Positions 18,327 through 25,911 of a stretch of 40,182 nt of DNA are shown piece after piece; position 1 is the first letter of the stretch; each line of letters starts with the position of its first letter. The notes under the pieces are model-generated. The model ran no database searches, was not told the origin of the DNA, and was given only the letters and a program-made list of their open reading frames with translations. Source of the stretch: Chlorobium sp. (GTDB lineage: Bacteria > Bacteroidota > Chlorobiia > Chlorobiales > Chlorobiaceae); NCBI GenBank assembly GCA_005843815.1, contig SZYA01000005.1:1-40182 (forward strand), given 5' to 3'. Made by a program: the position numbers and the translations under genes.

Positions 18327-18686
18327 TTACTCTTTGGTCGTAAGTTTATCGCCTGCATCCTGTTTGTCAATATTGGCAATGGCAGTACGGTCGAAGGTGA
18401 TTTTTGTGGTGTCGCTTACCTGAACAAGAACGGTTTTCTTCTCTGTATCAATGCCTGCAACCGTGCCGTGGGCTCCACCGATGGTGATAACCTTGTCCCC
18501 TCTTTTCAGGCTGTCGAGCACCTTCTCCCGATCCTTCTGCTTTTTCTGCTGGGGACGGATCATAAAGAAATAAAAGACAACAAAGATAAGCACTAACGGC
18601 ACAATCTGAATCAAAGGGTTTGGTGCCGCTCCGCCAACTCCTGCAGGAGGGGAGAAAAGAAAAAGCGAAAGAAGAGTATTATACAT
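18327..18686 (-). CDS. yajC: Preprotein translocase subunit YajC
   Basis: Small single-pass membrane protein that associates with SecDF and the Sec translocon. The 119-residue product has one N-terminal helix (about residues 26-46, VPLVLIFVVFYFFMIRPQQKK), and the hallmark IRPQQKKQKDRE follows it directly. The cytoplasmic domain contains LKRGDKVITIGGAHGTVAGI, the conserved YajC core. It lies 56 bases after tsaD and nine before carA on the same strand. secD and secF are not in the window. Confidence 0.94.
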   Translation of the reverse strand: MYNTLLSLFLFSPPAGVGGAAPNPLIQIVPLVLIFVVFYFFMIRPQQKKQKDREKVLDSLKRGDKVITIGGAHGTVAGIDTEKKTVLVQVSDTTKITFDRTAIANIDKQDAGDKLTTKE

Positions 18687-18742
18687 GGTAACATCAATTT
18701 TTATTAGAGTGAGAGTGAATGTAATCTATTTCTTGCACTATT

Positions 18743-19795
18743 TCAATCACGTCGGCTGGCGGCGGCAAAGCTTGCATAGGGGGCTATATTATAAAGGTAC
18801 TCCGCTCTCATGCCGCGCGAGAGTTTCAGGTGGGCCAGCGACGCAATCATTGCGGCGTTGTCGGTAGAGTAGAGCGGTTTTGGCAGGTAGAGCCTCACCC
18901 CCTCGCGGTCGCATGCCTGTTGCATGGCTCTGCGCAGGGCGCTGTTGGCGCTCACCCCGCCGGCGATGGAGAGAGCCCGGATGCCCCGGCTGCGCACGAC
19001 GGCCATGCTCTTTTCCACCAGCACCCCCACAATGGCCGACTGGATTGAGGCGGCAATATCCCCCTTATGGAGCTCAATGAATGGTGGTGTCTGTTTTTGC
19101 AGCCAGGTGAGCACCGAGGTTTTCAGGCCCGAAAAGCTGAAATCGAAATTTCCCTGCCAGCTTTTACTGCTTTGCGACTGCGAGGTGAGGGCTCTGGGAA
19201 AGAGGTGAAAGGAGGGGTCGCCCTCTTCGGCCAGTTTGTCAATGATCGGCCCTGCCGGGTAGGGAAGGCCGAGCATCTTGCCGGTTTTGTCGAATGCCTC
19301 GCCTGCGGCATCATCCAGTGTTCGGCCAACCACCGTGTAGGAGAGATCGGGTTCGACCACCGACAGCAGGGTATGGCCGCCGGAGACGGTGAGCGATACA
19401 AAGCTCCCCTCAGGGGTGCGGCGGCTCGCCTCTTCGCTGATAAATGGTGAAAAGATGTGCGCTTCAATATGGTTGACCGGTACAAATGGCAGATCAAGCG
19501 CATAGGCGAGCCCCTGGGCAAACGAGAGCCCCACCATAACGGCACCGATCAACCCCGGGCCAGCGGTCGCCGCTATGGCATCCAGTTCATTTTTTGTTAT
19601 ATTGGCCTCGGTCAGGGCCGCATCGACAATGGAGACGATCAGCCGTTCATGCTCTCGTGAGGCCAGTTCCGGCACCACGCCACCAAACGAGGTGTGGCAG
19701 AGTTGCGAACTGATAATGCTGGAGCAGACCTCTCCGTTGCAAAGGAGGGCGCTTGATGTTTCGTCACAACTTGTCTCTATGCCCAGAATATTCAT
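18743..19795 (-). CDS. tsaD: tRNA N6-adenosine threonylcarbamoyltransferase
   Basis: Transfers the threonylcarbamoyl group to A37 of ANN-decoding tRNAs, working with TsaB and TsaE. The 350-residue protein has the ASKHA-fold N terminus [13 protein letters not shown] (residues 5-17), the metal-binding HIEAH (His109 and His113), the SGGHT segment, and [10 protein letters not shown] in the second lobe. It is first in the minus-strand line tsaD-yajC-carA. Only 29 bases separate it from the divergent gene at 19825, so the promoters must overlap the coding starts. One of its tRNA substrates, tRNA-Asn (an AAC/AAU decoder), is also in this window. Confidence 0.96.
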   Translation of the reverse strand: MNILGIETSCDETSSALLCNGEVCSSIISSQLCHTSFGGVVPELASREHERLIVSIVDAALTEANITKNELDAIAATAGPGLIGAVMVGLSFAQGLAYALDLPFVPVNHIEAHIFSPFISEEASRRTPEGSFVSLTVSGGHTLLSVVEPDLSYTVVGRTLDDAAGEAFDKTGKMLGLPYPAGPIIDKLAEEGDPSFHLFPRALTSQSQSSKSWQGNFDFSFSGLKTSVLTWLQKQTPPFIELHKGDIAASIQSAIVGVLVEKSMAVVRSRGIRALSIAGGVSANSALRRAMQQACDREGVRLYLPKPLYSTDNAAMIASLAHLKLSRGMRAEYLYNIAPYASFAAASRRD

Positions 19796-19824
19796 TGATT
19801 ATATAACACTCTTTAAAAGATTTT

Positions 19825-20088
19825 ATGGGTAGCGATGAAAAGTCGGCCAAGTTAGCCAAATCGGCCAAATCTGCCAACTCCACCAAGAGAGGCAAAGGGC
19901 CAGCCAAGGTAAGCATTTTTCATCTGCTTTTGGTTCTGGTTGGCGCAAATCTTCTGATGCTGCTCACGCCTGAAGTGGGGATGCTTCACAGTTTTCTCTA
20001 TCTCCCGGATATCTACTCGTGGTCTGGGCTGGTTATGGGTGTTGGGCTGCTCTTCACGGGTTTTCATGGTCTCTACAAAAATCTTTAG
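19825..20088 (+). CDS. Hypothetical small two-helix membrane protein
   Basis: Not recognised. The 87-residue product has a basic, Lys/Ala/Ser-rich N-terminal tail (residues 5-27) in which AKSAKSANSTK shows short internal repeats. Two hydrophobic segments follow, at about 30-50 (FHLLLVLVGANLLMLLT) and about 63-83 (YSWSGLVMGVGLLFTGFHGLY), so the tail is probably cytoplasmic by the positive-inside rule. It is divergent from tsaD and 75 bases upstream of the moxR gene, and could belong to the same transcript as moxR. The start ATG 19825 is the only sensible one. Confidence 0.6.
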   Translation: MGSDEKSAKLAKSAKSANSTKRGKGPAKVSIFHLLLVLVGANLLMLLTPEVGMLHSFLYLPDIYSWSGLVMGVGLLFTGFHGLYKNL

Positions 20089-20162
20089 TCCGGGATGGTC
20101 CCGCAGTGGCGAAGTAACGGTAGCAGCGGGCGCAAGCCCCAGGAAAAGAGGGGAGAATGGCT

Positions 20163-21161
20163 ATGCAACATGATGTGGAACTGGAGGAGCTGGGCAGCCG
20201 GATCATTGAGGCATCCCGATTTCTTGAACTGGCTGAGGAGCAGCTTGCCCATCGGGTTGTCGGCCAGCTTGAGGTGATCAGGCGTGTGTTTATTGCTATG
20301 CTGGTCAATGGCCATATTCTGCTGGAGGGGGTGCCTGGTCTTGCCAAAACGCTCATTATCAGCACGGTGGCTTCGGTGATGAATCTGAAGTTTCAGCGCA
20401 TCCAGTTTACCCCCGATATGCTGCCGGCCGATCTGGTCGGCACCATGATCTACAACCCCAAGGATATGGAGTTCTATCCTCGCAAGGGGCCGGTTTTTGC
20501 CAATGTCATTCTTGCGGATGAGATTAACCGCTCTCCGGCCAAAGTGCAGTCGGCGCTGCTTGAGGCGATGCAGGAGCGGCAGGTGACCATCGGCAGCGAA
20601 ACCTTTCCCCTGCAGGAGCCCTTTATGGTGCTCGCCACCCAGAACCCGGTCGAGCATGAGGGTACCTACCTTCTTCCTGAAGCGCAGGTTGACCGCTTTA
20701 TGATGAAGGTGATTGTCGATTACCCCTCTTATGAGGAGGAGCTGGAAATTATGCTTCGTTCGGCCATGACTGCCAGCAAGAGCCCCATCAGCGTGGTTGT
20801 ACAGCCGGGCGACATTGTGCGTGCCCGGGCCCTTATCGACCGTATTTATGTTGACCCCAGAGTGCAGCGATATATTGTGGATCTGGTTGTTGCCACCAGA
20901 AATCCGGGGCTCTATGGCATGGTGGAGCTGGCCTCGATGATTGAGTATGGCGCATCGCCCAGAGCCTCAATCTTTCTGTTGCTGGCTGCCAAAGCCCACG
21001 CTTTTTTGCAGCATCGGCCATACATTACTCCGGAGGATGTCAAGGCTATTGCCTGCGACACGCTTCGCCACCGGATAAGGCCTGGATACGAAGCCGAAGC
21101 CGACAATATCAAGCCTGATGATATTATTCGACAGATTCTGCAAAATGTGCAGGTGCCGTGA
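20163..21161 (+). CDS. MoxR-type AAA ATPase
   Basis: AAA+ chaperone-like ATPase of the MoxR family, which acts with DUF58 and VWA proteins on protein complexes or stress tolerance at the membrane. From ATG 20163 the protein has 332 residues. GGGAG at 20151-20155 is best spaced for this ATG, though ATG 20157 adds only two residues. Walker A is GVPGLAKT (about residues 56-63), Walker B with sensor-like region is ILADEINRSPAK (about 116-127), and TQNPVEHEGTYLLPEAQVDRF is the conserved MoxR sensor 1 segment. The C-terminal lid has SPRASIFLL. It heads a set of moxR-DUF58-BatD-like genes. Confidence 0.93.
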   Translation: MQHDVELEELGSRIIEASRFLELAEEQLAHRVVGQLEVIRRVFIAMLVNGHILLEGVPGLAKTLIISTVASVMNLKFQRIQFTPDMLPADLVGTMIYNPKDMEFYPRKGPVFANVILADEINRSPAKVQSALLEAMQERQVTIGSETFPLQEPFMVLATQNPVEHEGTYLLPEAQVDRFMMKVIVDYPSYEEELEIMLRSAMTASKSPISVVVQPGDIVRARALIDRIYVDPRVQRYIVDLVVATRNPGLYGMVELASMIEYGASPRASIFLLLAAKAHAFLQHRPYITPEDVKAIACDTLRHRIRPGYEAEADNIKPDDIIRQILQNVQVP

Positions 21162-21194
21162 TGATGGTGGCCGATAAAAAGCGGGGAGGTTGCC

Positions 21195-22085
21195 GTGGAG
21201 CGATATAATGAGCAACTGAAGGATCTTCAGCGTATTATTCGGCGGGTTGAGATTCGCTCAAAACGGATGGCCAGTGAGCTCTTCAGTGGCGAGTATCACT
21301 CCTCCTTCAAGGGCAAGGGGATTGAGTTCAGCCATGTTCGTGAATATCAGTATGGTGATGATGTTCGCTCGATCGACTGGAACACCTCTGCCCGCAAAAG
21401 TGAACTCTATGTCAAGCTTTTTACCGAGGAGCGGGAGCGCAGTCTCCTGCTTGTGGTGGATGCTTCAGCCTCCATGCTTTTTGGCAGCCGTGAGCGGAGC
21501 AAGAGAGCGCTGGCGCTTGAGGTGAGCGCGGTGCTTGCCTTCAGCGCTCTGCAGAATAATGACAAGGTGGGGCTGCTGCTCTTTACCGATCAGGTTGAGC
21601 GCTATATTCCGCCGCGTAAAGGGCGCCATCATCTGCTGATGATTCTTGAGGAGCTGTTGCGTATGAAGCCCTCAAGCCATAAAACTGATATCAACGCCGC
21701 GCTCTCTTTTATCCGTTACACCCGCAAACGGCAGGAGATTATCTTTCTTTTGACCGACCTGGTGGACAGTGATTATGAACGGGGGATGAAGCTGCTCAAT
21801 AATCGCCACGATTTTATTCTGGTCCACCTCAGCGACCCGCTCGACAAGGCGCTTCCGCTCAGCGCATTGCTTGATCTTGAAGATCCTGAAACGGGGGTGC
21901 GATTGACGGTTGATGGTGCCAGCCGTCGCTCTCTTGCCCGATACCGGGAGGAGCAGGGGCGATTGCACGATGAGCTTCGCCAGCGACTGCGTCGTATGCG
22001 GATCGACTCACTCTTTCTCCAGACCGATCGCTCCTTTATCGGCGACCTCAACAGCTTTTTTCGCTATCGTGAACGCAAGGTGTAA
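21195..22085 (+). CDS. DUF58 domain protein (VWA-like)
   Basis: Partner of MoxR ATPases. The 296-residue protein contains the DUF58 core EFSHVREYQYGDDVRSIDWN (about residues 47-66), followed by the VWA-like metal-site segment LLVVDASASMLFGS (about 88-101), which keeps the DxSxS pattern. No membrane segment was seen, so it is probably cytoplasmic or peripheral. GTG start at 21195 with GGGGAGG at 21183-21189. It begins 33 bases after moxR and ends five bases before the next start, so the three genes are one operon. Confidence 0.9.
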   Translation: MERYNEQLKDLQRIIRRVEIRSKRMASELFSGEYHSSFKGKGIEFSHVREYQYGDDVRSIDWNTSARKSELYVKLFTEERERSLLLVVDASASMLFGSRERSKRALALEVSAVLAFSALQNNDKVGLLLFTDQVERYIPPRKGRHHLLMILEELLRMKPSSHKTDINAALSFIRYTRKRQEIIFLLTDLVDSDYERGMKLLNNRHDFILVHLSDPLDKALPLSALLDLEDPETGVRLTVDGASRRSLARYREEQGRLHDELRQRLRRMRIDSLFLQTDRSFIGDLNSFFRYRERKV

Positions 22086-22089
22086 CATA

Positions 22090-23022
22090 TTGGCTGCCGG
22101 GTGGGTCAAGAGGCTTCTGTGGCTGCTCTTGCTTGCCATTTTGCCTCCTTTTGCTGTCGTGGAGGGGGTGCAGCAACCGATGGTGAAGGTGACGGTGATG
22201 CCCGACACGCTGCTGGTTGGCGACCGTATCCACTGTACCATCGCTGTTCAGCATGAGAAGGGGGTGGCGGTCTCGCTTGAAGGGATCGATGCGGTTGCCC
22301 TGAAGCCCTTTGAGCTGCTGAGCAGCCGGCACAGCTCTTCGGTGGCTGCTTCAGCTTCTGTTGAGGATCTTTTTGAGCTGGAGCTTGCCCTTTTTGTGTC
22401 GGGAAAACAGGCGTTGCCCCCATTCAGTGTGGTGTTTCGTGAGGCGAGTGGAGGGGTGAGGGGCAGGGTGAGCTACAAGCCCTCTTCATCGGTTGTTGTG
22501 CGTGAGCTTACCGATGCCTCCATGCGCGACATCAGGCCAATCAAGCCGCCTCTTTCGCCGTCGATACCCTATCTTCTGCTGATGCCCCTGCTGCTGGGAG
22601 CTTTTGGCGTGGGTGTTCTGGTGCTGCTGTTGATCTATTTTTTGAAACGGACGGTGCGCTCAAGTGCAGAAAGGGTCGATTCGAGCCAGGTTGCCCAGCG
22701 GAAGCTTCGTAAACTTGGCTCCAGTCTTTCGGCTGGAATGCCTCCGCATGAGTGTTATGAGGAGCTGAGCAACATCATGCGCTCTTTTCTTGAGACCCAT
22801 TATCGCATCAGCGCTCTTGAGGCGGTGACGCAGGAGATTGAGCGCGACCTTAAAAAGCTTGGTGTTGCGGGTTTTGAAAGTATCATGAATTTGTTGAAAC
22901 AGGCCGACCTTGTCAAATTTGCCGATAGTCGTCCTGATGTTGAAGAGTCGCGCCAGTCGCTCAACAAAGCCACCGAGGTGATTCGCTCTACCCGCAAGTC
23001 ACCTCCCCCGTCGGTTGAGTGA
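22090..23022 (+). CDS. BatD-like membrane protein of the MoxR operon
   Basis: A 310-residue protein when started at TTG 22090, which has AAGGTG seven bases upstream and yields an N-terminal signal/anchor (about residues 8-25, RLLWLLLLAILPPFAV). The open frame reaches 21910, but that part overlaps DUF58 out of frame; GTG 22069 is another option. The middle region is beta-rich with the BatD-like phrases MPDTLLVGDRIHCTIAV and SGKQALPPFSVVFRE. A membrane helix lies at about 158-180 (YLLLMPLLLGAFGVGVLVLLLIYFL), and a helical cytoplasmic tail follows (LSNIMRSFLETHYRI). The order moxR-DUF58-this gene matches aerotolerance operons, but the VWA genes batA and batB do not follow; recQ does. Confidence 0.72.
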   Translation: MAAGWVKRLLWLLLLAILPPFAVVEGVQQPMVKVTVMPDTLLVGDRIHCTIAVQHEKGVAVSLEGIDAVALKPFELLSSRHSSSVAASASVEDLFELELALFVSGKQALPPFSVVFREASGGVRGRVSYKPSSSVVVRELTDASMRDIRPIKPPLSPSIPYLLLMPLLLGAFGVGVLVLLLIYFLKRTVRSSAERVDSSQVAQRKLRKLGSSLSAGMPPHECYEELSNIMRSFLETHYRISALEAVTQEIERDLKKLGVAGFESIMNLLKQADLVKFADSRPDVEESRQSLNKATEVIRSTRKSPPPSVE

Positions 23023-23029
23023 TGAGGGG

Positions 23030-24880
23030 ATGGCGGATACATCTCTTGACATTATATCTATGACCACTCCAACTGTGACAGAGGCAGCCATCTTCGCCAC
23101 CCTTCGCAAGGTTTTTGGTTTTCATGAGTTTCGCCCTAACCAGGAGCAGGTTGTCCGCGCCATTCTCGACAGGCGGGATGTTTTTGCGGTTATGCCTACG
23201 GGTGGGGGTAAGTCGCTCTGCTACCAGTTGCCTGCTCTCCTGTTGCCGGGTATCTGCATGGTGATCAGTCCGTTGATTGCTCTGATGAAAGATCAGGTGG
23301 ATGGTGCGCGGGCCAACGGTATTCGGGCGGCCTTTTTGAACAGCTCCCAGTCGCCGGAGGAGCGCGACCAGGTGATGCGTGACCTCTATGCTCATCAGCT
23401 TGATCTGCTCTATGTTGCTCCTGAACGTTTCAGCCTCGACCATTTTCGCCAGATGCTTGCTCGTTTGCCGATCAGTATGGCGGTGATTGATGAGGCGCAT
23501 TGTGTTTCGGAGTGGGGCCACGATTTCCGTCCCGACTATCTCTCGCTCTCGGCGCTGGTCACCATCTTTCCCCACCTGCCGGTCGCCGCCTTTACGGCTA
23601 CGGCGACGAACCGGGTACAGCAGGATATTCTGGATAAACTTGCTTTGCGCAACCCTCTGGTGGTGAGGGCATCGTTTGATCGCCCGAATCTGCTGTATGA
23701 TGTTCGTTTCAAGGATAGTGTTGAGGCTCAGATTGTGGCGTTGGTGAGGAGCAACCCCGGCAAGGCTGGTATTGTCTATCGGACGAGTCGCAAGAGTGTG
23801 AACGACACTGCAGCGATGTTGCAGTCGAAGGGGTTCCGGGCGTTGCCTTACCATGCGGGGTTGAGTGATGGTGATCGGAGTGGTAACCAGGAGGCTTTTA
23901 TTCGTGATGAAGCGGATGTGATTGTGGCGACCATCGCTTTTGGGATGGGTATCGACAAGTCAAATATCCGGTATGTTGTTCATGCTGATTTGCCGAAGAG
24001 TATTGAGAACTATTATCAGGAGACGGGCCGGGCTGGACGTGATGGTGAGCCTGCGCAGTGTACGTTGTTGTTTGCGCAGGGTGATATTCCGAAGGTGCGT
24101 TTTTTTATTGATGCTATGGTGGATGAGGTTGAGCGGGCAAAGGCGTTGGGTGCGCTCTCCAAGGTGATTGCTTTTGCGGCCAATTCGGTTTGCCGTCGCC
24201 GAACGTTGCTCGATTATTTCGGGGAGATCTATCCTCATGCTAATTGCAATTCGTGTGATATCTGTCTTGGGTCGCGTGAGGTGGTTGATTGTACTCGTGA
24301 GGCTCAGATGTTGCTTTCGGCCATGGTGCGTACGGAGGAGCGGTTTGGTGCGACGCATATTGTTGATATTGTGACGGGGAGCGTGAGTAAAAAAATTCGT
24401 GATTTGGGTCATGATCGTCTGAAGACCTACGGGGTGGGGAGGGAGCATGATAAAAGGTATTGGCGGCAGCTTCTTGATGAGTTGCTGGCGCAGAGGGTGG
24501 TTGAAAGGTCGGAGGGGTTGTATCCGACGCTTTGTCTTCTCCCGAAGGCTGTTTTGTTGTTGAGGGGTGAGGAGCGGATTGAGATGGTGCGGCTGCTGGA
24601 GAAGCAAAAGGCTTTGGCAACGCCGGCGGTGAGGGCTGAGTTGGCCTTCAGCCAGGAGTTGTTTGAGTTGATGAGGACGTTGCGGAAGCAGATTGCGGAT
24701 GAGCAGGGGATTCCCCCTTATGTTGTCTTTTCGGATCGTACGCTCCGCGATATGGCTCGCCTCTCTCCGCGTGATGCGGAGGGGATGTTGTTGGTCTCTG
24801 GTGTTGGTGAGGTCAAGCTTGAGCGTTATGGGCGTCAGTTCCTCGGGCTGATTGATCGGTTTTGCAGTGATGCGCGGTGA
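23030..24880 (+). CDS. recQ: ATP-dependent DNA helicase RecQ
   Basis: 3'-5' DNA helicase for recombination and fork repair. From ATG 23030 it is 616 residues; TTG 23015 and ATG 23060 are alternatives, and 23030 is chosen for the GAGGGG just before it. Motif I is MPTGGGKSLCYQ (about residues 52-63), motif II DEAH with the RecQ-specific CVSEWGHDFRPDY (about 153-170). The RecQ-CT zinc domain is visible as four cysteines in CRRRTLLDYFGE and CNSCDIC (about 387-412). A winged-helix region follows, and an HRDC domain covers about 535-612 (TLRDMARLSPRDAEGMLLV). It follows the BatD-like gene with a seven-base gap. The last two thirds are noticeably richer in G and T at third positions. Confidence 0.95.
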   Translation: MADTSLDIISMTTPTVTEAAIFATLRKVFGFHEFRPNQEQVVRAILDRRDVFAVMPTGGGKSLCYQLPALLLPGICMVISPLIALMKDQVDGARANGIRAAFLNSSQSPEERDQVMRDLYAHQLDLLYVAPERFSLDHFRQMLARLPISMAVIDEAHCVSEWGHDFRPDYLSLSALVTIFPHLPVAAFTATATNRVQQDILDKLALRNPLVVRASFDRPNLLYDVRFKDSVEAQIVALVRSNPGKAGIVYRTSRKSVNDTAAMLQSKGFRALPYHAGLSDGDRSGNQEAFIRDEADVIVATIAFGMGIDKSNIRYVVHADLPKSIENYYQETGRAGRDGEPAQCTLLFAQGDIPKVRFFIDAMVDEVERAKALGALSKVIAFAANSVCRRRTLLDYFGEIYPHANCNSCDICLGSREVVDCTREAQMLLSAMVRTEERFGATHIVDIVTGSVSKKIRDLGHDRLKTYGVGREHDKRYWRQLLDELLAQRVVERSEGLYPTLCLLPKAVLLLRGEERIEMVRLLEKQKALATPAVRAELAFSQELFELMRTLRKQIADEQGIPPYVVFSDRTLRDMARLSPRDAEGMLLVSGVGEVKLERYGRQFLGLIDRFCSDAR

Positions 24881-25031
24881 AGTTGTTTGGCGAGCGATGC
24901 GCTGGAGATGAGAAAAAGTTGCTATTATTTTATTGATGGACAATAAGAGTTCTTTTATTTTTTTTATATTTTGATATGCTCGTAAGTGGCTTGTGTTGAA
25001 TTAGTGTTTTTTTCGACCGTAGAAGAGTGTG

Positions 25032-25050
25032 AGCATCAGGAGATGATGCT
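25032..25050 (+). other. Stem-loop in the leader of the barrel-like gene
   Basis: AGCATCA (25032-25038) pairs with TGATGCT (25044-25050) around GGAGA, a loop that contains a Shine-Dalgarno-like GGAG. The start codon at 25075 is 25 bases downstream, too far for direct use of this GGAG. The rest of the 194-base gap after recQ is AT-rich, with T runs near 24955-24965 and 25003-25012 but no clear terminator. Confidence 0.35.
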
Positions 25051-25074
25051 GGTTGTGCTGAGAAATATGTGTAA

Positions 25075-25890
25075 ATGAGTACTCTTAACCTTAAAACCCT
25101 GAATAAAATGATGCGTAAAAAAGCGAGTTATCTTATACCAGCGATGTTCGGCATGTTGGCCCTTCATTCCCCCGATGCCGTTGCCGCGCCGTACACTGCA
25201 GTTGTTGCCAGATCAAATAATAACGGAAAGTCGGTCACGACACCGGTTGCTTGGGGAGCGGCAAATAATGTGGTCTTTATGGGTGTTGGTGGAACATCCC
25301 CTTCGCCTTATACCAAACAGAGTGATGGTGCTGCTGTGCTTGGTGTTGGTATTGGTGACCCAAAGGAGATTGGGGTGCAGGTTTCTCTGATTTCGCTTGA
25401 TGTTTCGGCATGGGGAGAATATTCTACATCGATTCATCTCTTCAGGCAGCTCCAGGATGGTGATGCCATTGCGGTAGGTGTTGAAAATGTGATGCTCACC
25501 GATGGTGGAGATTCTGGCAAGAGCTATTATGTGGTCTACAGCCGGGGTGTGCAGGACGAATCTGTGGTGAACAAGGCCACCAACACCACAAAGCTCCATT
25601 ACAGCGTGGGCGCTGGCTCTGGACGTTTTGGAGACAAGAGCGGTCTGGATATTGCTACGGGTAAAGGGCCGCATGGAACGTATCTCTTTGGCAACCTTGC
25701 TTATGAGGTGGCTGAGTCGTTCAATGTGGTTACCGACTGGAACGGGCTGAACCTGAATGCTGGTGTCTCAAAGTCTTTCAAGGTGGGCAATATTCCATTT
25801 GGCGTGACGATAGGTCTTGCTGATCTTACCGATAACTCCGGTGACGGTGTTCGTGTGATCGGTGCAGCCGGTTTTGGCTTTAAATTGTAA
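25075..25890 (+). CDS. Hypothetical secreted, barrel-like protein
   Basis: Family not recognised. The 271-residue precursor has a signal peptide (positively charged start, then SYLIPAMFGMLALHS, cleavage probably after AVAA near residue 38). The mature part is rich in Gly, Val, Ser and alternating hydrophobic residues. It looks beta-stranded (VVFMGVGG, AVLGVGIGDPKEIGVQVSLISLDVS, GVTIGLADLTD) and ends in FGFKL, a C-terminal aromatic pattern seen in outer-membrane barrels. A small outer-membrane barrel or surface protein is the best guess. It is 21 bases upstream of the repeat protein gene and upstream of polysaccharide export genes. The start could also be ATG 25108 or 25111. Confidence 0.6.
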   Translation: MSTLNLKTLNKMMRKKASYLIPAMFGMLALHSPDAVAAPYTAVVARSNNNGKSVTTPVAWGAANNVVFMGVGGTSPSPYTKQSDGAAVLGVGIGDPKEIGVQVSLISLDVSAWGEYSTSIHLFRQLQDGDAIAVGVENVMLTDGGDSGKSYYVVYSRGVQDESVVNKATNTTKLHYSVGAGSGRFGDKSGLDIATGKGPHGTYLFGNLAYEVAESFNVVTDWNGLNLNAGVSKSFKVGNIPFGVTIGLADLTDNSGDGVRVIGAAGFGFKL

Positions 25891-25911
25891 CATTTTATCC
25901 GGAAAAACATT

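Noticed and set aside
21910..22089. N-terminal extension of the BatD-like gene to 21910
   Set aside because: It overlaps DUF58 out of frame, while TTG 22090 follows a ribosome-binding site and starts a signal peptide.
22988..24943. Long minus-strand frames (288 and 327 codons) antisense to recQ
   Set aside because: They mirror an intact recQ with all helicase motifs; products are Arg/Thr/Leu-rich and lack any domain pattern.
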